From: an uncultured Flavobacteriales bacterium | Lineage (GTDB): Bacteria; Bacteroidota; Bacteroidia; Flavobacteriales_D; Crocinitomicaceae | Assembly: GCA_903945495.1 (NCBI GenBank) | Contig: CAJAVU010000096.1 | Span: forward strand, 1 to 56,952 | DNA length: 56,952 nt | Direction of reading: 5' to 3' | Shown: piece after piece, positions 16,388 through 26,247 of the stretch | How the letters are laid out: the number at the start of each line of letters is the position of its first letter | Numbering within the stretch: the stretch's first letter is position 1 | Translations under genes and position numbers: made by a program | Notes under the pieces: model-generated | Seen by the model: only the letters and a program-made list of their open reading frames with translations | Database searches by the model: none | Told to the model about the DNA's origin: nothing

Positions 16388-19300
16388 TTGAACAAACAAC
16401 TTTCACTATTGAATTTATTTAAGTTAGATCGCTTATTTCGGCATCAATTCATTGTAATAACAAGTTTTGTTTTTGCTCAATATTCCTATGCACAGCCGGG
16501 AGAGATGAAACTAATCAAAAAACAAAAATTCGAAAAGATAGAATCAATATTAACGAAAGAATTCTCTAAGAATCCAAATAGCTGTCATGCTAATTATGTT
16601 CAAGGAATATTGTTCAATTCGAAAGCGTATTCTAAGTTTAATCCAGAGGTGGCCTATTCAAGTTTTAACACTGCTTTATCCAACTATTATATGCTCGATG
16701 AAAAAGAAAGGAGCAAGTGTGATAAAGAAGGAATTCTTCCAGATTCTATTTTGAGGCATCGAAATGAATCGTGTGATTTTGGATTGGAAATAGCACAAAA
16801 AGTGTATACAATTGAATCATTCCAACATTTTATTGATGTATTTAAGGATGCAGGAGATCAAATGAAAGTAGCTATCTTACGAAGGGATGAACTTGCATTT
16901 ATTGCAGCAACAACAGCAAATACAGAAGAGGCTTATATTGGTTTTCTTGAAAAATACCCTTCTGCAGTTCAACGTCCTGATGCGATCGTGCTGCGGGATG
17001 AACGCGCCTTTGAAAAAGCTAAATTAATAGAGCGTTCTAGCGCCATTATTGAGTTCTTAACTAAATATCCCAATACGCATTTAAAGAAAGATGCTGAATT
17101 TGAAAAAAACAAACTTTTATTCAAAGAACAAACTGATGGAACAATTGCAGGTTATATTCGCTTTTGTTCAAAAAATGAAGCAAGTGAGTTTTACGATCAA
17201 GCAATGGATAGCATTACCTCAATATCTATTGCGATGCGCGATATAACAGGATTGAAATATCTTGTGACACATAGTGATAAATTGAGAAATTACTCAGCCT
17301 TTCAGGACAATTTAATGAACCTCTATTTATTTGATGGCTGCCTTAACACGTATAATTATTTCAGGAAAGAGTTTTCATATTATTTGGATCGGTCACACAA
17401 AACATCACTGGATGAATTTGGTAATAGTCTAACCCAAGTTGACAAATTGTTTCTGAAAATTGGTGTTTCAGATTACAACCTAAATGACTACGAGGATTTC
17501 ATCCGTCAGATGGCTCCAAATGACATTGCCTTTGTTGCTTTGCAGCGATTAATTGAATTTCCATTCAAAACAAAAAACTGGACTGAAGCTTTAACACAGT
17601 TAAAACGTTTTGAACAGCTGTTCTCTGTAAATCAACAGAATAAGGTGAGTGATTTAATTCAATTATTGAATCATCAAGAAACGACCGTTCAAATTCAAGC
17701 AGTAAAAGGAATCAATACAATGACAGATGAATATGCTCCTGTTCCGAGTATTGATGGTAAAAAACTGTATTTCTGTGGAAAGGATCGCAAGGATAATTAT
17801 GGCGGTGAAGATATCTTTATTGCTACCAATCAAAAACAACAATTTATAACAAGCGGAATTGTTCCTTCTTTATCAACTTATGATGGGAATGAGGCCCCAT
17901 TGTCTGTAAGTGCTGATGGTAATTCGATGTTCCTTTGGTCAAATGAAAATGGAGGAGACATTAAAATCACTCGATTACAAAAAGATGGTACTTGGTCGAA
18001 TCCAGAAAGTTTACCAGATCCAATTAATACAGCGTATTATGAAGGTGATGCAATGCTTTCTGCAGATGGTAAAACACTGGTTTTTGTGAGCTCGCGTCCA
18101 GGTGGTTTAAATATATACACGGACAATACCTTAGCGTATCACGGTGACGATAATTATCCAACAGATATTTATGTAAGCCACCTTTCATCTGATGGTTCAT
18201 GGTCAGAACCGTTGAACTTAGGAGAAACAATTAATACACCCTATTCTGAGCGCGGTCCATACATTCATCCAGATGGGAAAACGTTGTATTTCTCAAGCGA
18301 TGGACATACTGGTTTAGGTCGTATGGATGTATTCAAGACAAGTTTAGTTGAGGAAGACAATTTCCAGTCGTGGACAAAACCGATAAATTTAGGCAAGGAG
18401 ATTAATACAACAGGAAATGACTGGGGATTTAAATTCTCAACAGATGGAAAGCATGTGTTTTATGCTGCAAAGAATCAATCTGTAGCGCCATCAAGTTTGG
18501 TTTTATTGCTTGATGTTTCTGGAAGTATGGATGGATCAAAGATTGTAGCTATGCGCGAAGCCGCAAAAGAGGTTTGTTTGAATGCTTTAGAAAACAATAC
18601 CGAGGTGGCTATTTTTGCGTTTGAAGGAGATTGTTATGAACCAATTACCGATTACCGCGATTTTACAACTGATGCACTAGATTTGACTGATTTCATTGCT
18701 AATTTGGAACCTCTTGGTGCCACACCGATGTATGAAGCATTGTATACAGCAACCTATTATTTAAAAAATTCAGCTTCCGTTTCAAGTAAAAACAAATCGA
18801 TTATACTCATGTCGGACGGAGATGCTACAAGTTGCTTTTCGATGGATCAACTAATGAAAGAAATGAAAACAAATAAATTGTTCAATCGCGTTTACACCAT
18901 TGCACTGGAAGTAGATGAGTATAGTAAAGCTTACGAAGACTTACAATTTATTGCACAAAAAACGGGAGGAGAATTTTTTCATGCTGAGACATCAAACGAT
19001 CTAGGAAATGCATTTGCCCAAGCATCAAACAAAATATTCAACTTCTCATTGCGTCAATCCAATTCAGATGTATTCGAATTTGTCTTGCCACTCGAATTAC
19101 GTCCTCAAGTCGTAAGTACAATTTCTGGAACTATTGTGGACGCGAACAAAAAACCGATCGAGGCCAATATTTTATGGGAAGATTTAAACACTGGCGAACA
19201 AATAGGACAAGCGCGTTCAAATCCTGTTGATGGTAGTTATTTCATTGTGTTGCCAACAGGCAAAAATTATGGCTACTTCGTTGATCATCCATCTTATTTT

Positions 19301-19744
19301 CCTGCATCGAATAATGTCGATTTACGAAACAAGGAAACAATGGAGGATATTTCGGTGAATGTCGATGTAGTTTCCTATGATGAAATGATTAATAATCAGA
19401 AAAGTGTAAAAATCAACAATCTCTTTTTTGAAACGGCAAAATATGACCTGAAAGCTGAGAGTTATAATGAATTGAACAGGATTGCTGAAATTTTAAAAAG
19501 AGCAAAAATGGAAGGCTTGAAAATTGAAATTTCTGGTCATACAGACAATGTTGGTGAAGCGGATTATAATGCTGCCTTATCAGAATTTAGAGCACGATCG
19601 GTTGCCGATTATCTCATTTCAAAGGGCGTGGATGAATCGATGCTAGTTGTGAAAGGATATGGATTTGCAAAACCTGTTGCAGATAATGCGACGGAAGCAA
19701 ACCGTGCATTGAATAGAAGAGTTGAATTGAAATTAATTAAATAG
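16388..19744 (+). CDS. Secreted PD40-vWA-OmpA protein
   Basis: This 1118-residue protein appears to start at TTG 16388, 5 bp after the previous stop, because no in-frame ATG precedes the signal peptide (ending near YSYAQ). Residues about 40-440 look like helical repeats. PD40/TolB-like beta-propeller repeats follow (about 449-700; for example SIDGKKLYFCGKDRK and HPDGKTLYFSSDGH). A vWA domain has an intact DVSGS metal motif (709-713). After it come a carboxypeptidase-regulatory-like beta domain (about 910-990) and an OmpA C-terminal peptidoglycan-binding domain (about 1005-1118) with SGHTDNVG and NRRVELKL. It probably sits in the periplasm or outer membrane and binds peptidoglycan, and may be the outer anchor of the kinase system. 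Confidence 0.88.
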   Translation: MNKQLSLLNLFKLDRLFRHQFIVITSFVFAQYSYAQPGEMKLIKKQKFEKIESILTKEFSKNPNSCHANYVQGILFNSKAYSKFNPEVAYSSFNTALSNYYMLDEKERSKCDKEGILPDSILRHRNESCDFGLEIAQKVYTIESFQHFIDVFKDAGDQMKVAILRRDELAFIAATTANTEEAYIGFLEKYPSAVQRPDAIVLRDERAFEKAKLIERSSAIIEFLTKYPNTHLKKDAEFEKNKLLFKEQTDGTIAGYIRFCSKNEASEFYDQAMDSITSISIAMRDITGLKYLVTHSDKLRNYSAFQDNLMNLYLFDGCLNTYNYFRKEFSYYLDRSHKTSLDEFGNSLTQVDKLFLKIGVSDYNLNDYEDFIRQMAPNDIAFVALQRLIEFPFKTKNWTEALTQLKRFEQLFSVNQQNKVSDLIQLLNHQETTVQIQAVKGINTMTDEYAPVPSIDGKKLYFCGKDRKDNYGGEDIFIATNQKQQFITSGIVPSLSTYDGNEAPLSVSADGNSMFLWSNENGGDIKITRLQKDGTWSNPESLPDPINTAYYEGDAMLSADGKTLVFVSSRPGGLNIYTDNTLAYHGDDNYPTDIYVSHLSSDGSWSEPLNLGETINTPYSERGPYIHPDGKTLYFSSDGHTGLGRMDVFKTSLVEEDNFQSWTKPINLGKEINTTGNDWGFKFSTDGKHVFYAAKNQSVAPSSLVLLLDVSGSMDGSKIVAMREAAKEVCLNALENNTEVAIFAFEGDCYEPITDYRDFTTDALDLTDFIANLEPLGATPMYEALYTATYYLKNSASVSSKNKSIILMSDGDATSCFSMDQLMKEMKTNKLFNRVYTIALEVDEYSKAYEDLQFIAQKTGGEFFHAETSNDLGNAFAQASNKIFNFSLRQSNSDVFEFVLPLELRPQVVSTISGTIVDANKKPIEANILWEDLNTGEQIGQARSNPVDGSYFIVLPTGKNYGYFVDHPSYFPASNNVDLRNKETMEDISVNVDVVSYDEMINNQKSVKINNLFFETAKYDLKAESYNELNRIAEILKRAKMEGLKIEISGHTDNVGEADYNAALSEFRARSVADYLISKGVDESMLVVKGYGFAKPVADNATEANRALNRRVELKLIK

Positions 19745-19748
19745 AAAA

Positions 19749-20897
19749 ATGGAATTTCTAAATCAAACTATCGGTAAGTATCAATTGACGCGCGTTATTG
19801 GTGAGGGAGGTATGGCATGCGTATATGAAGGCGTGCATGAAAAATTGGGAACAAAGGTAGCTGTAAAAGTATTGAACCCATTGCTTGCCAGAAACGCTCA
19901 GTTACGTCAACGTTTTGAGAACGAAGCTAATTTCATGGCTAGTTTGAATCATCCAAATATTGCTCGTGTTTTGGATATTGAAGACCAAGATGGAACATTG
20001 GCTATTGTTATGGAATTGCTAGAGGGAGAAGATTTAGATGAACGCGTTAAGCGAAAAGGTCCACTTTCAGCAGAAGAAATTAAACCCTTATTTGGTCAAC
20101 TATTAAATGCATTTGAATACGCACATTCAAAAGGAATTGTTCACCGAGACATTAAACCTGCAAATATTTTTGTTGATGCATCCAATCATGTTAAAATTTT
20201 GGATTTTGGGATTGCTAAAATATTTGGTACAGGAAATGAAATGACACAAACTGGAACCCAAATGGGAACTCCTGTTTATATGAGTCCTGAACAGGTGAAA
20301 GGTGATAAATCCATTGATCACAGAAGTGATATCTACTCGTTGGGCGTAACCTTGTACTTTTTGTTAAGTGGTAGAGCTCCTTTCAAAAGCCATGACGAAT
20401 CAACTTTTGAAATTTTTACAAAAATTGTCAATGAACCAATACCATTACTAGACAATAATGATTTTTTCAATTCAATCATCAACAAAGCCGCTGCGAAAGA
20501 TAGAAATGAACGATTTCAGTCGATTGAAGAATTCAATTTGAAAATGGCAAGTTTTGACCAAACAATATTTCATCCCGAAACTTCTTTTGAAAATAATTCT
20601 TCAGAAATAGAAAAGCTGCAGTTGGCTAAATTAGAAAGTCAAAAATTAACCAATCTAAGTTTTTATGTAGCATTGGCCAATATCCTTTTTACAATTTTAA
20701 CAAGAGGAAATTCACAAATGAAAATAATTACAATTGCTCTAGCAATTGTTTCAATATTCTATTTCTTTAAGTCAACTGAATTTAACAAAAATAATAAAGT
20801 TGAATCGAATTGGATGTTAAATTTTTCAATTGTAAGTTCCGTATTTCTATTAATGATTGTATTTATCCTTGTCATTCTGGTTTATGCATTTAGTTAA
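19749..20897 (+). CDS. Ser/Thr kinase with C-terminal membrane helices and no ectodomain
   Basis: This 382-residue protein has a Hanks-type kinase domain (11-270): glycine loop GEGGMACVY, VAVK lysine K40, HRDIKPAN, DFG and SPEQ. A short acidic helix (about 278-300) leads to about three hydrophobic segments (305-382), with almost nothing outside the membrane. Unlike the neighbouring kinases it has no periplasmic sensor, so activation may depend on partner proteins or on a lateral signal within the membrane. The glycine loop has ACV where its neighbours have GTV or GDV. It sits 4 bp after the OmpA-family gene and 15 bp before the next kinase. Confidence 0.92.
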   Translation: MEFLNQTIGKYQLTRVIGEGGMACVYEGVHEKLGTKVAVKVLNPLLARNAQLRQRFENEANFMASLNHPNIARVLDIEDQDGTLAIVMELLEGEDLDERVKRKGPLSAEEIKPLFGQLLNAFEYAHSKGIVHRDIKPANIFVDASNHVKILDFGIAKIFGTGNEMTQTGTQMGTPVYMSPEQVKGDKSIDHRSDIYSLGVTLYFLLSGRAPFKSHDESTFEIFTKIVNEPIPLLDNNDFFNSIINKAAAKDRNERFQSIEEFNLKMASFDQTIFHPETSFENNSSEIEKLQLAKLESQKLTNLSFYVALANILFTILTRGNSQMKIITIALAIVSIFYFFKSTEFNKNNKVESNWMLNFSIVSSVFLLMIVFILVILVYAFS

Positions 20898-20912
20898 TTT
20901 TCTTAAAGTAAT

Positions 20913-22241
20913 ATGATCAACAAACAACTTCTTAGTTATAAAATTATCTCTGTTCTTGGTGAAGGGGGAATGGGAACGGTTTACTTGGCGGAACATACCA
21001 ATTTTGATCGGAAGGTAGCCATTAAAGCCATTCATCCACACTTAGCCAAAAATGAAGAAATTCGTAAGCGTTTTAAAAACGAAGCAGCAACTATGGCACG
21101 TTTGCAGCATCCAAACATAGTCGGTCTTTACGATTATTTTGTTGATGAAGAGGGGTTATACCTTATCATGGAGTTGGTGGAAGGTATTGAACTGGAATCT
21201 TATATTCGAACGATTGGAAGTCCATTGGATGAGCATGTTTCCGCTGCTTTTATGAAACAATTACTTGAAGCATTTTCGCATGCACATGACAAAGGAGTTG
21301 TTCATCGAGATATCAAACCTGCAAATATTTTGATAACAAACGATGGTACAATCAAAGTACTCGACTTTGGTATCGCGAAAATTGTGGATGGGGATGGATT
21401 GCACAACATGACGAAAACAGGGACACAAATTGGAACGGTTTATTATATGTCACCAGAACAAGTCCAAGGGAAAAAAGTAGATGCGCGTTCGGATATTTAT
21501 TCGTTAGGGGTAACATTCTATCAAATGTTAACAGCACAAAACCCCTATAATTCATGTACAACTGAATTTGAGGTGTATTCTAAAATTGTACAAGAACAAT
21601 TGCCTAATCCAAAATTGGTTAATCCTGAAATTAGTGATGCGATTGTGAGTGTTTTGAACAAAGCGACTGCAAAGGAAATTGAATTTAGATACGAAACTTG
21701 TTTAGAGTTTAAAAACGAATTGAATAAAGCAATAAATGGTGAAACAAACGCACATAAAGGAGCTTTAGATGATTCTGCTAATAAAGAGAAAAGAATAATT
21801 GATAAATCTGAATCTCTAAAAAAAGCAAATTCAAAGTTGCCAAAGTTAAAATTGGCTTCAATAGCCATTTCCGCAATTCTTGTTATAGCCGTGATTGTGA
21901 TAGTCCTTACAAACAAAACAAATCAAACAGAAAATCAAGTAGTTGTAGAAAAACAACCAACTGAAATCAACTCCAATATTCAACAAAGTAAGTATCCAGG
22001 GAAATATCCAGAAGCCTCCGAACGTGAACTTGTAGACTCAGATTTTATTGATAAATCGCGAGTAGAATTAAGGATTATGCGAAATGAAATTTTTGCGAGA
22101 TATGGATATATTTTTAAATCTGAAGATTTGCGAGATTATTTTAATAGCCAAGATTGGTATTCTCCAAGATTTGACAACGTAAATGATATGTTAACAGATT
22201 TGGAAAAACGAAACGCTGACTTTATTAAAACACATGAATAA
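20913..22241 (+). CDS. Ser/Thr kinase with periplasmic YARHG domain
   Basis: This 442-residue protein has a complete kinase domain (1-270) with GEGGMG (16-21), K38, HRDIKPAN (131-138), DFG (151-153) and SPEQ. A charged linker is followed by one membrane helix (about 311-333). The C-terminal ectodomain (about 359-440) matches the YARHG family, with LRIMRNEIFARYGYIF followed by DYFNSQDWY. YARHG domains occur in extracellular parts of bacterial proteins and are thought to bind cell-wall or related ligands, but no ligand is established. The stop overlaps by 8 bp the start of an M15 peptidase gene. Co-translation therefore links this sensor to a peptidoglycan enzyme. Confidence 0.93.
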   Translation: MINKQLLSYKIISVLGEGGMGTVYLAEHTNFDRKVAIKAIHPHLAKNEEIRKRFKNEAATMARLQHPNIVGLYDYFVDEEGLYLIMELVEGIELESYIRTIGSPLDEHVSAAFMKQLLEAFSHAHDKGVVHRDIKPANILITNDGTIKVLDFGIAKIVDGDGLHNMTKTGTQIGTVYYMSPEQVQGKKVDARSDIYSLGVTFYQMLTAQNPYNSCTTEFEVYSKIVQEQLPNPKLVNPEISDAIVSVLNKATAKEIEFRYETCLEFKNELNKAINGETNAHKGALDDSANKEKRIIDKSESLKKANSKLPKLKLASIAISAILVIAVIVIVLTNKTNQTENQVVVEKQPTEINSNIQQSKYPGKYPEASERELVDSDFIDKSRVELRIMRNEIFARYGYIFKSEDLRDYFNSQDWYSPRFDNVNDMLTDLEKRNADFIKTHE

Positions 22242-23043
22242 AATTTTTTGTCTGAGTTTGATTATTTTATTTTTTTCATGTGAAAATGAAAATTCACGTT
22301 CTTCTTTGAAGAAAGTCATAAAAATGAATGACAAAACAAAGACTTCTGAAGATAGGAACAAGATTAAATTATTAAAGAATTACCCTCAAATTGAAAAAAT
22401 TGAAAACAACATGATATTTTTTAAAAATGGGGATAAATTGATTTACGATGATGGAATCAAAAAAAGTTTTCTTGAATTAATCGAACATCCTGATGTTGAA
22501 GATCAGTTTTTCTTTGGATACCCAAAACTTGGAGTTTTCATGGAACCAAAAAAGAATTTTGATCCAGGTCGAGTAAGAAATGAACAGTTTTTTAAAATTA
22601 TATACGGAAAAACAAAGAAAGAGGTAGTACAGAATTTGGTTGAAATAGAATGGTGTCCAAAGTTAGTGGGTAAGAAAATTTTAGTTTCAAAAATTAACAA
22701 CGTTAATGAAAGTCTGATATTAATTTCTAATGAACTAGACAGACATCCTGAATATAAAAAATATATATCCAATATAGGAGGAACATTTAATTGGAGAACA
22801 ATTAAAGGAACGAACAGAATGAGTATGCATAGTTTTGGAGTGACAATTGATATTAATGTTGGTTATTCTGATTATTGGCAATGGAGTTGCGGATGCGAAG
22901 ATGAATTAAAATCATTAAAATACAGAAATCAGATACCCCTCGAAATTGTTCGAATTTTTGAGAGAAATGGATTTATTTGGGGTGGGAGATGGTATCATTT
23001 TGATACAATGCATTTTGAATTTAGACCTGAATTATTAAATTGA
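22234..23043 (+). CDS. Lipoprotein M15-family D-Ala-D-Ala carboxypeptidase-like
   Basis: This 269-residue protein has a signal sequence ending in LFFSC, a likely lipobox, so it is probably a membrane lipoprotein. The C-terminal half carries the M15/VanY-type zinc site: SMHSFGVTID with H199 and D206, and FDTMHFEF with H260, plus the family motif GFIWGGRWYHFD. Enzymes of this type cut peptide stems of peptidoglycan. The gene overlaps the YARHG kinase by 8 bp and is followed by another kinase 29 bp on. It is the clearest candidate for a peptidoglycan-modifying effector of this system, or for an enzyme that makes the ligands its sensors detect. Confidence 0.88.
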   Translation: MNKIFCLSLIILFFSCENENSRSSLKKVIKMNDKTKTSEDRNKIKLLKNYPQIEKIENNMIFFKNGDKLIYDDGIKKSFLELIEHPDVEDQFFFGYPKLGVFMEPKKNFDPGRVRNEQFFKIIYGKTKKEVVQNLVEIEWCPKLVGKKILVSKINNVNESLILISNELDRHPEYKKYISNIGGTFNWRTIKGTNRMSMHSFGVTIDINVGYSDYWQWSCGCEDELKSLKYRNQIPLEIVRIFERNGFIWGGRWYHFDTMHFEFRPELLN

Positions 23044-23072
23044 CGCGAATAGCGATAAAAGTGTTTTAGGAA

Positions 23073-24728
23073 ATGATTGGAAATTTTATAAATAACTATA
23101 AAATCCTTTCGCTTCTTGGCGAAGGAGGAATGGGAACTGTTTATTTAGCGGAACATGTTAAGCTTGGGCGACAAGTAGCCATTAAAGTTTTAATGCCTCA
23201 TTTAGTAAAAAATGAATTGGTCAGAAGTCGCTTTATAAATGAAGCTAAATTAATGTCAACTCTTCATCATCCGAATATTGTTGCACTTTTTGACTATGTG
23301 GAAGATGAAAATGGGTTAAGCTTGATCATGGAATATGTTAAAGGAAAACCGCTTGATGAGTATATTCAAGAAGTAACTGGTCCAATTGAAGAAAAAGCCG
23401 CTTCTAAAATGTTGAAACAAGCCTTGGAAGGTTTTTCATATGCACATAAAAAAGGACTAGTACATCGAGATATCAAACCATCGAATTTAATTGTAACAGA
23501 AGATGGCACGGTTAAGATATTAGATTTCGGAATTGCCAAGTTAGTTGGTGATGCCGGAAATAAATTGACAAAAACCGGTTCGCATATCGGCACAGTTTAT
23601 TACATGTCTCCGGAACAAGTTAGAGGATATGAGCTTGATTTACGTAGTGATATTTATGCTCTTGGAATAACATTCTATCAAATGTTAACAGGACAATGTC
23701 CTTATGATGGACTCACGACCGAATTCGATGTTTTTAATAAAATTGTTGGTGACGAATTACCTGATCCGCGTACAATATATCCTGGAATATCAGAGCATAT
23801 GTGCAGGGTTATTCAAAAAGCAACTTCTAAAAAGCCAGAAGATCGTTTTCAAAATTGTACTGAATTCATTAAGGGTTTAAAGAAGAATGATTTTGTTCTT
23901 GCCCAAGAAATGGTAATTGAAGAAGTTGTAGAAAAACAAGAAGTCCCAGCCGCAGTCTTGGTTGATTCAGAGAATGAAATAAATAACCAAACGCAATCGG
24001 TAGTTGTCGAAAACGAGGGGAAAGAGGTTCGTGAAGAAAAAATTATAAATTCTCCAGAAAACGATGTCGCCCAATTAGAAGAAACATCTGAAAAAGACGA
24101 TAAAAAACGCAAGCTATTCATTATTTCCGGGTTGGCTTTAGTTGCAATTATTGGACTTCTTTTCTTTGTTCTAAAACCAGATTCAGAGAATGATTCTGCA
24201 TCATCTTATGATTCGGTATCCTCGGAATCGAAAAGTTCAGAAGATAAAGTTCAAGAAACAGAAATTGAAACCAAAGAAAATGAAAAACCAACTGTTGTAA
24301 CTCAAAAGAAAGAGCCTACATTAAGAACTCAAAGAACGCCTAAACAGAAAAAAGGGCAATCAGACCAAAATAGTGAAGTTGAAAAGGAAGTAATCAAAGT
24401 TGATCCAGCGATAGAAATTGCCGCTGCTGAGCGTTCTCGTCCAATGAATTATCTATCTATGACGCATGATGGAGGAAGAAAAACAATAGTTGATAATATT
24501 AAGATTAATGTAAGTATTACCAATTCAGCTGAATATGTGTCATACTCTCGTTTTTTGTTAAGGATTACTTATTACGATAGAAATGGCGATTATAAGGGAG
24601 AAGATTCACAAATATTGAATAATGTTTTGAACCCAGGATATTATAACACTCAAGAAGTCAAATTTATTCCGCCATTTGGCGTAAAAAGGGCTGATTTGAA
24701 ATTAATTAAAGCTTCACCTGTAAATTAA
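23073..24728 (+). CDS. Ser/Thr kinase with acidic linker and beta-rich ectodomain
   Basis: This 551-residue protein has a kinase domain (1-270) with GEGGMG (16-21), VAIK lysine K38, HRDIKPSN (131-138), DFG and SPEQ. A long Glu-rich linker (about 280-345) precedes one membrane helix (about 346-368). Next comes a Ser/Glu/Lys-rich periplasmic stalk (370-445) and a compact beta-rich domain (about 450-551) that resembles FxLYD-like immunoglobulin folds, with a tail that reads NPGYYNTQEVKF. The domain assignment is by general pattern only. The kinase part is close to those of the neighbouring genes, and the next kinase starts 4 bp downstream. Confidence 0.92.
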   Translation: MIGNFINNYKILSLLGEGGMGTVYLAEHVKLGRQVAIKVLMPHLVKNELVRSRFINEAKLMSTLHHPNIVALFDYVEDENGLSLIMEYVKGKPLDEYIQEVTGPIEEKAASKMLKQALEGFSYAHKKGLVHRDIKPSNLIVTEDGTVKILDFGIAKLVGDAGNKLTKTGSHIGTVYYMSPEQVRGYELDLRSDIYALGITFYQMLTGQCPYDGLTTEFDVFNKIVGDELPDPRTIYPGISEHMCRVIQKATSKKPEDRFQNCTEFIKGLKKNDFVLAQEMVIEEVVEKQEVPAAVLVDSENEINNQTQSVVVENEGKEVREEKIINSPENDVAQLEETSEKDDKKRKLFIISGLALVAIIGLLFFVLKPDSENDSASSYDSVSSESKSSEDKVQETEIETKENEKPTVVTQKKEPTLRTQRTPKQKKGQSDQNSEVEKEVIKVDPAIEIAAAERSRPMNYLSMTHDGGRKTIVDNIKINVSITNSAEYVSYSRFLLRITYYDRNGDYKGEDSQILNNVLNPGYYNTQEVKFIPPFGVKRADLKLIKASPVN

Positions 24729-24732
24729 AAGC

Positions 24733-26223
24733 ATGCTCAACAAACAAATACAAAACTATCGAATCATTTCCCTTATTGGTGAAGGTGGAATGGGGGATGT
24801 TTACTTAGCTGAACATGTTTCGATCAAACGCAAAGTGGCCATCAAGGTGCTGAAACCTGAATTGGTGAAAAATGAGGAAATTCGTTTGCGCTTCAAAAAT
24901 GAAGCATCAATGTTAGCGCATTTGCAGCATCCGAACATTGTTGGTTTAATCGATTACGTGGAACAGGATGGAGGATTATTTCTCATCATGGAATATGTTG
25001 AAGGACGAGGATTGGATGAGTTTATCAAAGCGCAACAAGCACCCATCTCTATTGAACGAGCGAAGAAGTTGATGACACAAATTGTTGAAGCCTTTGCATA
25101 CGCGCACAAGAACGGCATTATTCACCGGGATGTAAAGCCATCAAATTTTATCATTACATCATCTGAGGAAATAAAAGTATTGGATTTCGGTATTGCTAAG
25201 TTGGTTGGTGAAGGAAATCATCACTTAACAAAAACAGGAACCCAAATTGGAACCGTTTACTACATGTCACCAGAACAAGTGCGCGGTCAAGTGCTGGATC
25301 ATCGCAGTGATATATACTCTTTAGGGGTAACATTTTATGAGCTATTGACGGGCGTTTGTCCTTATCGCTCAATGAATACAGAATATGAAATCTACGACAG
25401 CATTGTCAAAGATCCTTTGTTGGATTTAACCCAAACGATGGGGAAAGCTTACCGAACACTTTGGCATATTATTTCAAAGTCAACAGCAAAAGAAGTGAAC
25501 GACCGATATCAGTCGTGTATTGATTTTGTGACAGATATTAAAAAGGATATTGTCGATGAGCCTAAGGTGGTAAAACCAATTCAAAAAACGGAACCAGTTA
25601 GTGCTAAAACAGTTCAAAAAGAACCGAGGAGTAGAACATGGCTTATTATTTTGATTTCGCTGGTTATTCTCGGTGGTGGATATTTTAGTTGGCAACAAAT
25701 TTCACAAAATGAAACAGTTAACGAAGAGGAGTCAAACCAAATTCCTGCTGATACACTTGGTGGACAAGTGGGTAATGAGGTTCCTGATAACACAGTGGAT
25801 GAGCCGGAGCCTGAAATTCAAGAACCGTTTTATCCATATGGCCAGGTGAAAAACAAAGTTGAACGATATTATTCAGCAGTTGGTTCTTCGGTTTATGATG
25901 CCTGGGATTTTTATGCGGCGGATATTTTACAATTCATTAATTGGAAAAATACAAATCCTGACAAATTGAATGAAAACCATCAAAATAACACGGAATATGT
26001 GGCGTCTGAAGCAAGTGTTATAAATGATGATATTCAATTTGATCGCAAGGAAAACGGTATTGATTATTGGACTTATTGGCTTGATTTCTCTTGTTATCGT
26101 ACATCAAAAGAAATGTATCAATATTGTAAAATTAAAGTAGAACTGGGAATTGATGAGAATTTTAAGTTTGTTTCTTACAGAGAATTAAAAGTGACAGACC
26201 TTCATTTCGAAGATTACAGATAA
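24733..26223 (+). CDS. Ser/Thr kinase, first of three tandem copies, NTF2-like ectodomain
   Basis: This 496-residue protein has a kinase domain (1-270) with GEGGMG, K38, HRDVKPSN, DFG and SPEQ, followed by a linker, one membrane helix (about 302-320) and an acidic stalk. The ectodomain (about 370-496) is a mixed alpha/beta domain whose early part (NKVERYYSAVGSSVYDAWDF) recalls the first helices of NTF2/SnoaL-like folds. It resembles the ectodomain of the next kinase only weakly. The kinase part is almost identical to the next two genes over about 210 residues and shares long exact DNA stretches with the second copy, indicating recent duplication or gene conversion. Confidence 0.92.
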   Translation: MLNKQIQNYRIISLIGEGGMGDVYLAEHVSIKRKVAIKVLKPELVKNEEIRLRFKNEASMLAHLQHPNIVGLIDYVEQDGGLFLIMEYVEGRGLDEFIKAQQAPISIERAKKLMTQIVEAFAYAHKNGIIHRDVKPSNFIITSSEEIKVLDFGIAKLVGEGNHHLTKTGTQIGTVYYMSPEQVRGQVLDHRSDIYSLGVTFYELLTGVCPYRSMNTEYEIYDSIVKDPLLDLTQTMGKAYRTLWHIISKSTAKEVNDRYQSCIDFVTDIKKDIVDEPKVVKPIQKTEPVSAKTVQKEPRSRTWLIILISLVILGGGYFSWQQISQNETVNEEESNQIPADTLGGQVGNEVPDNTVDEPEPEIQEPFYPYGQVKNKVERYYSAVGSSVYDAWDFYAADILQFINWKNTNPDKLNENHQNNTEYVASEASVINDDIQFDRKENGIDYWTYWLDFSCYRTSKEMYQYCKIKVELGIDENFKFVSYRELKVTDLHFEDYR

Positions 26224-26247
26224 CTTTAAACAGATTAATTGAATAAA

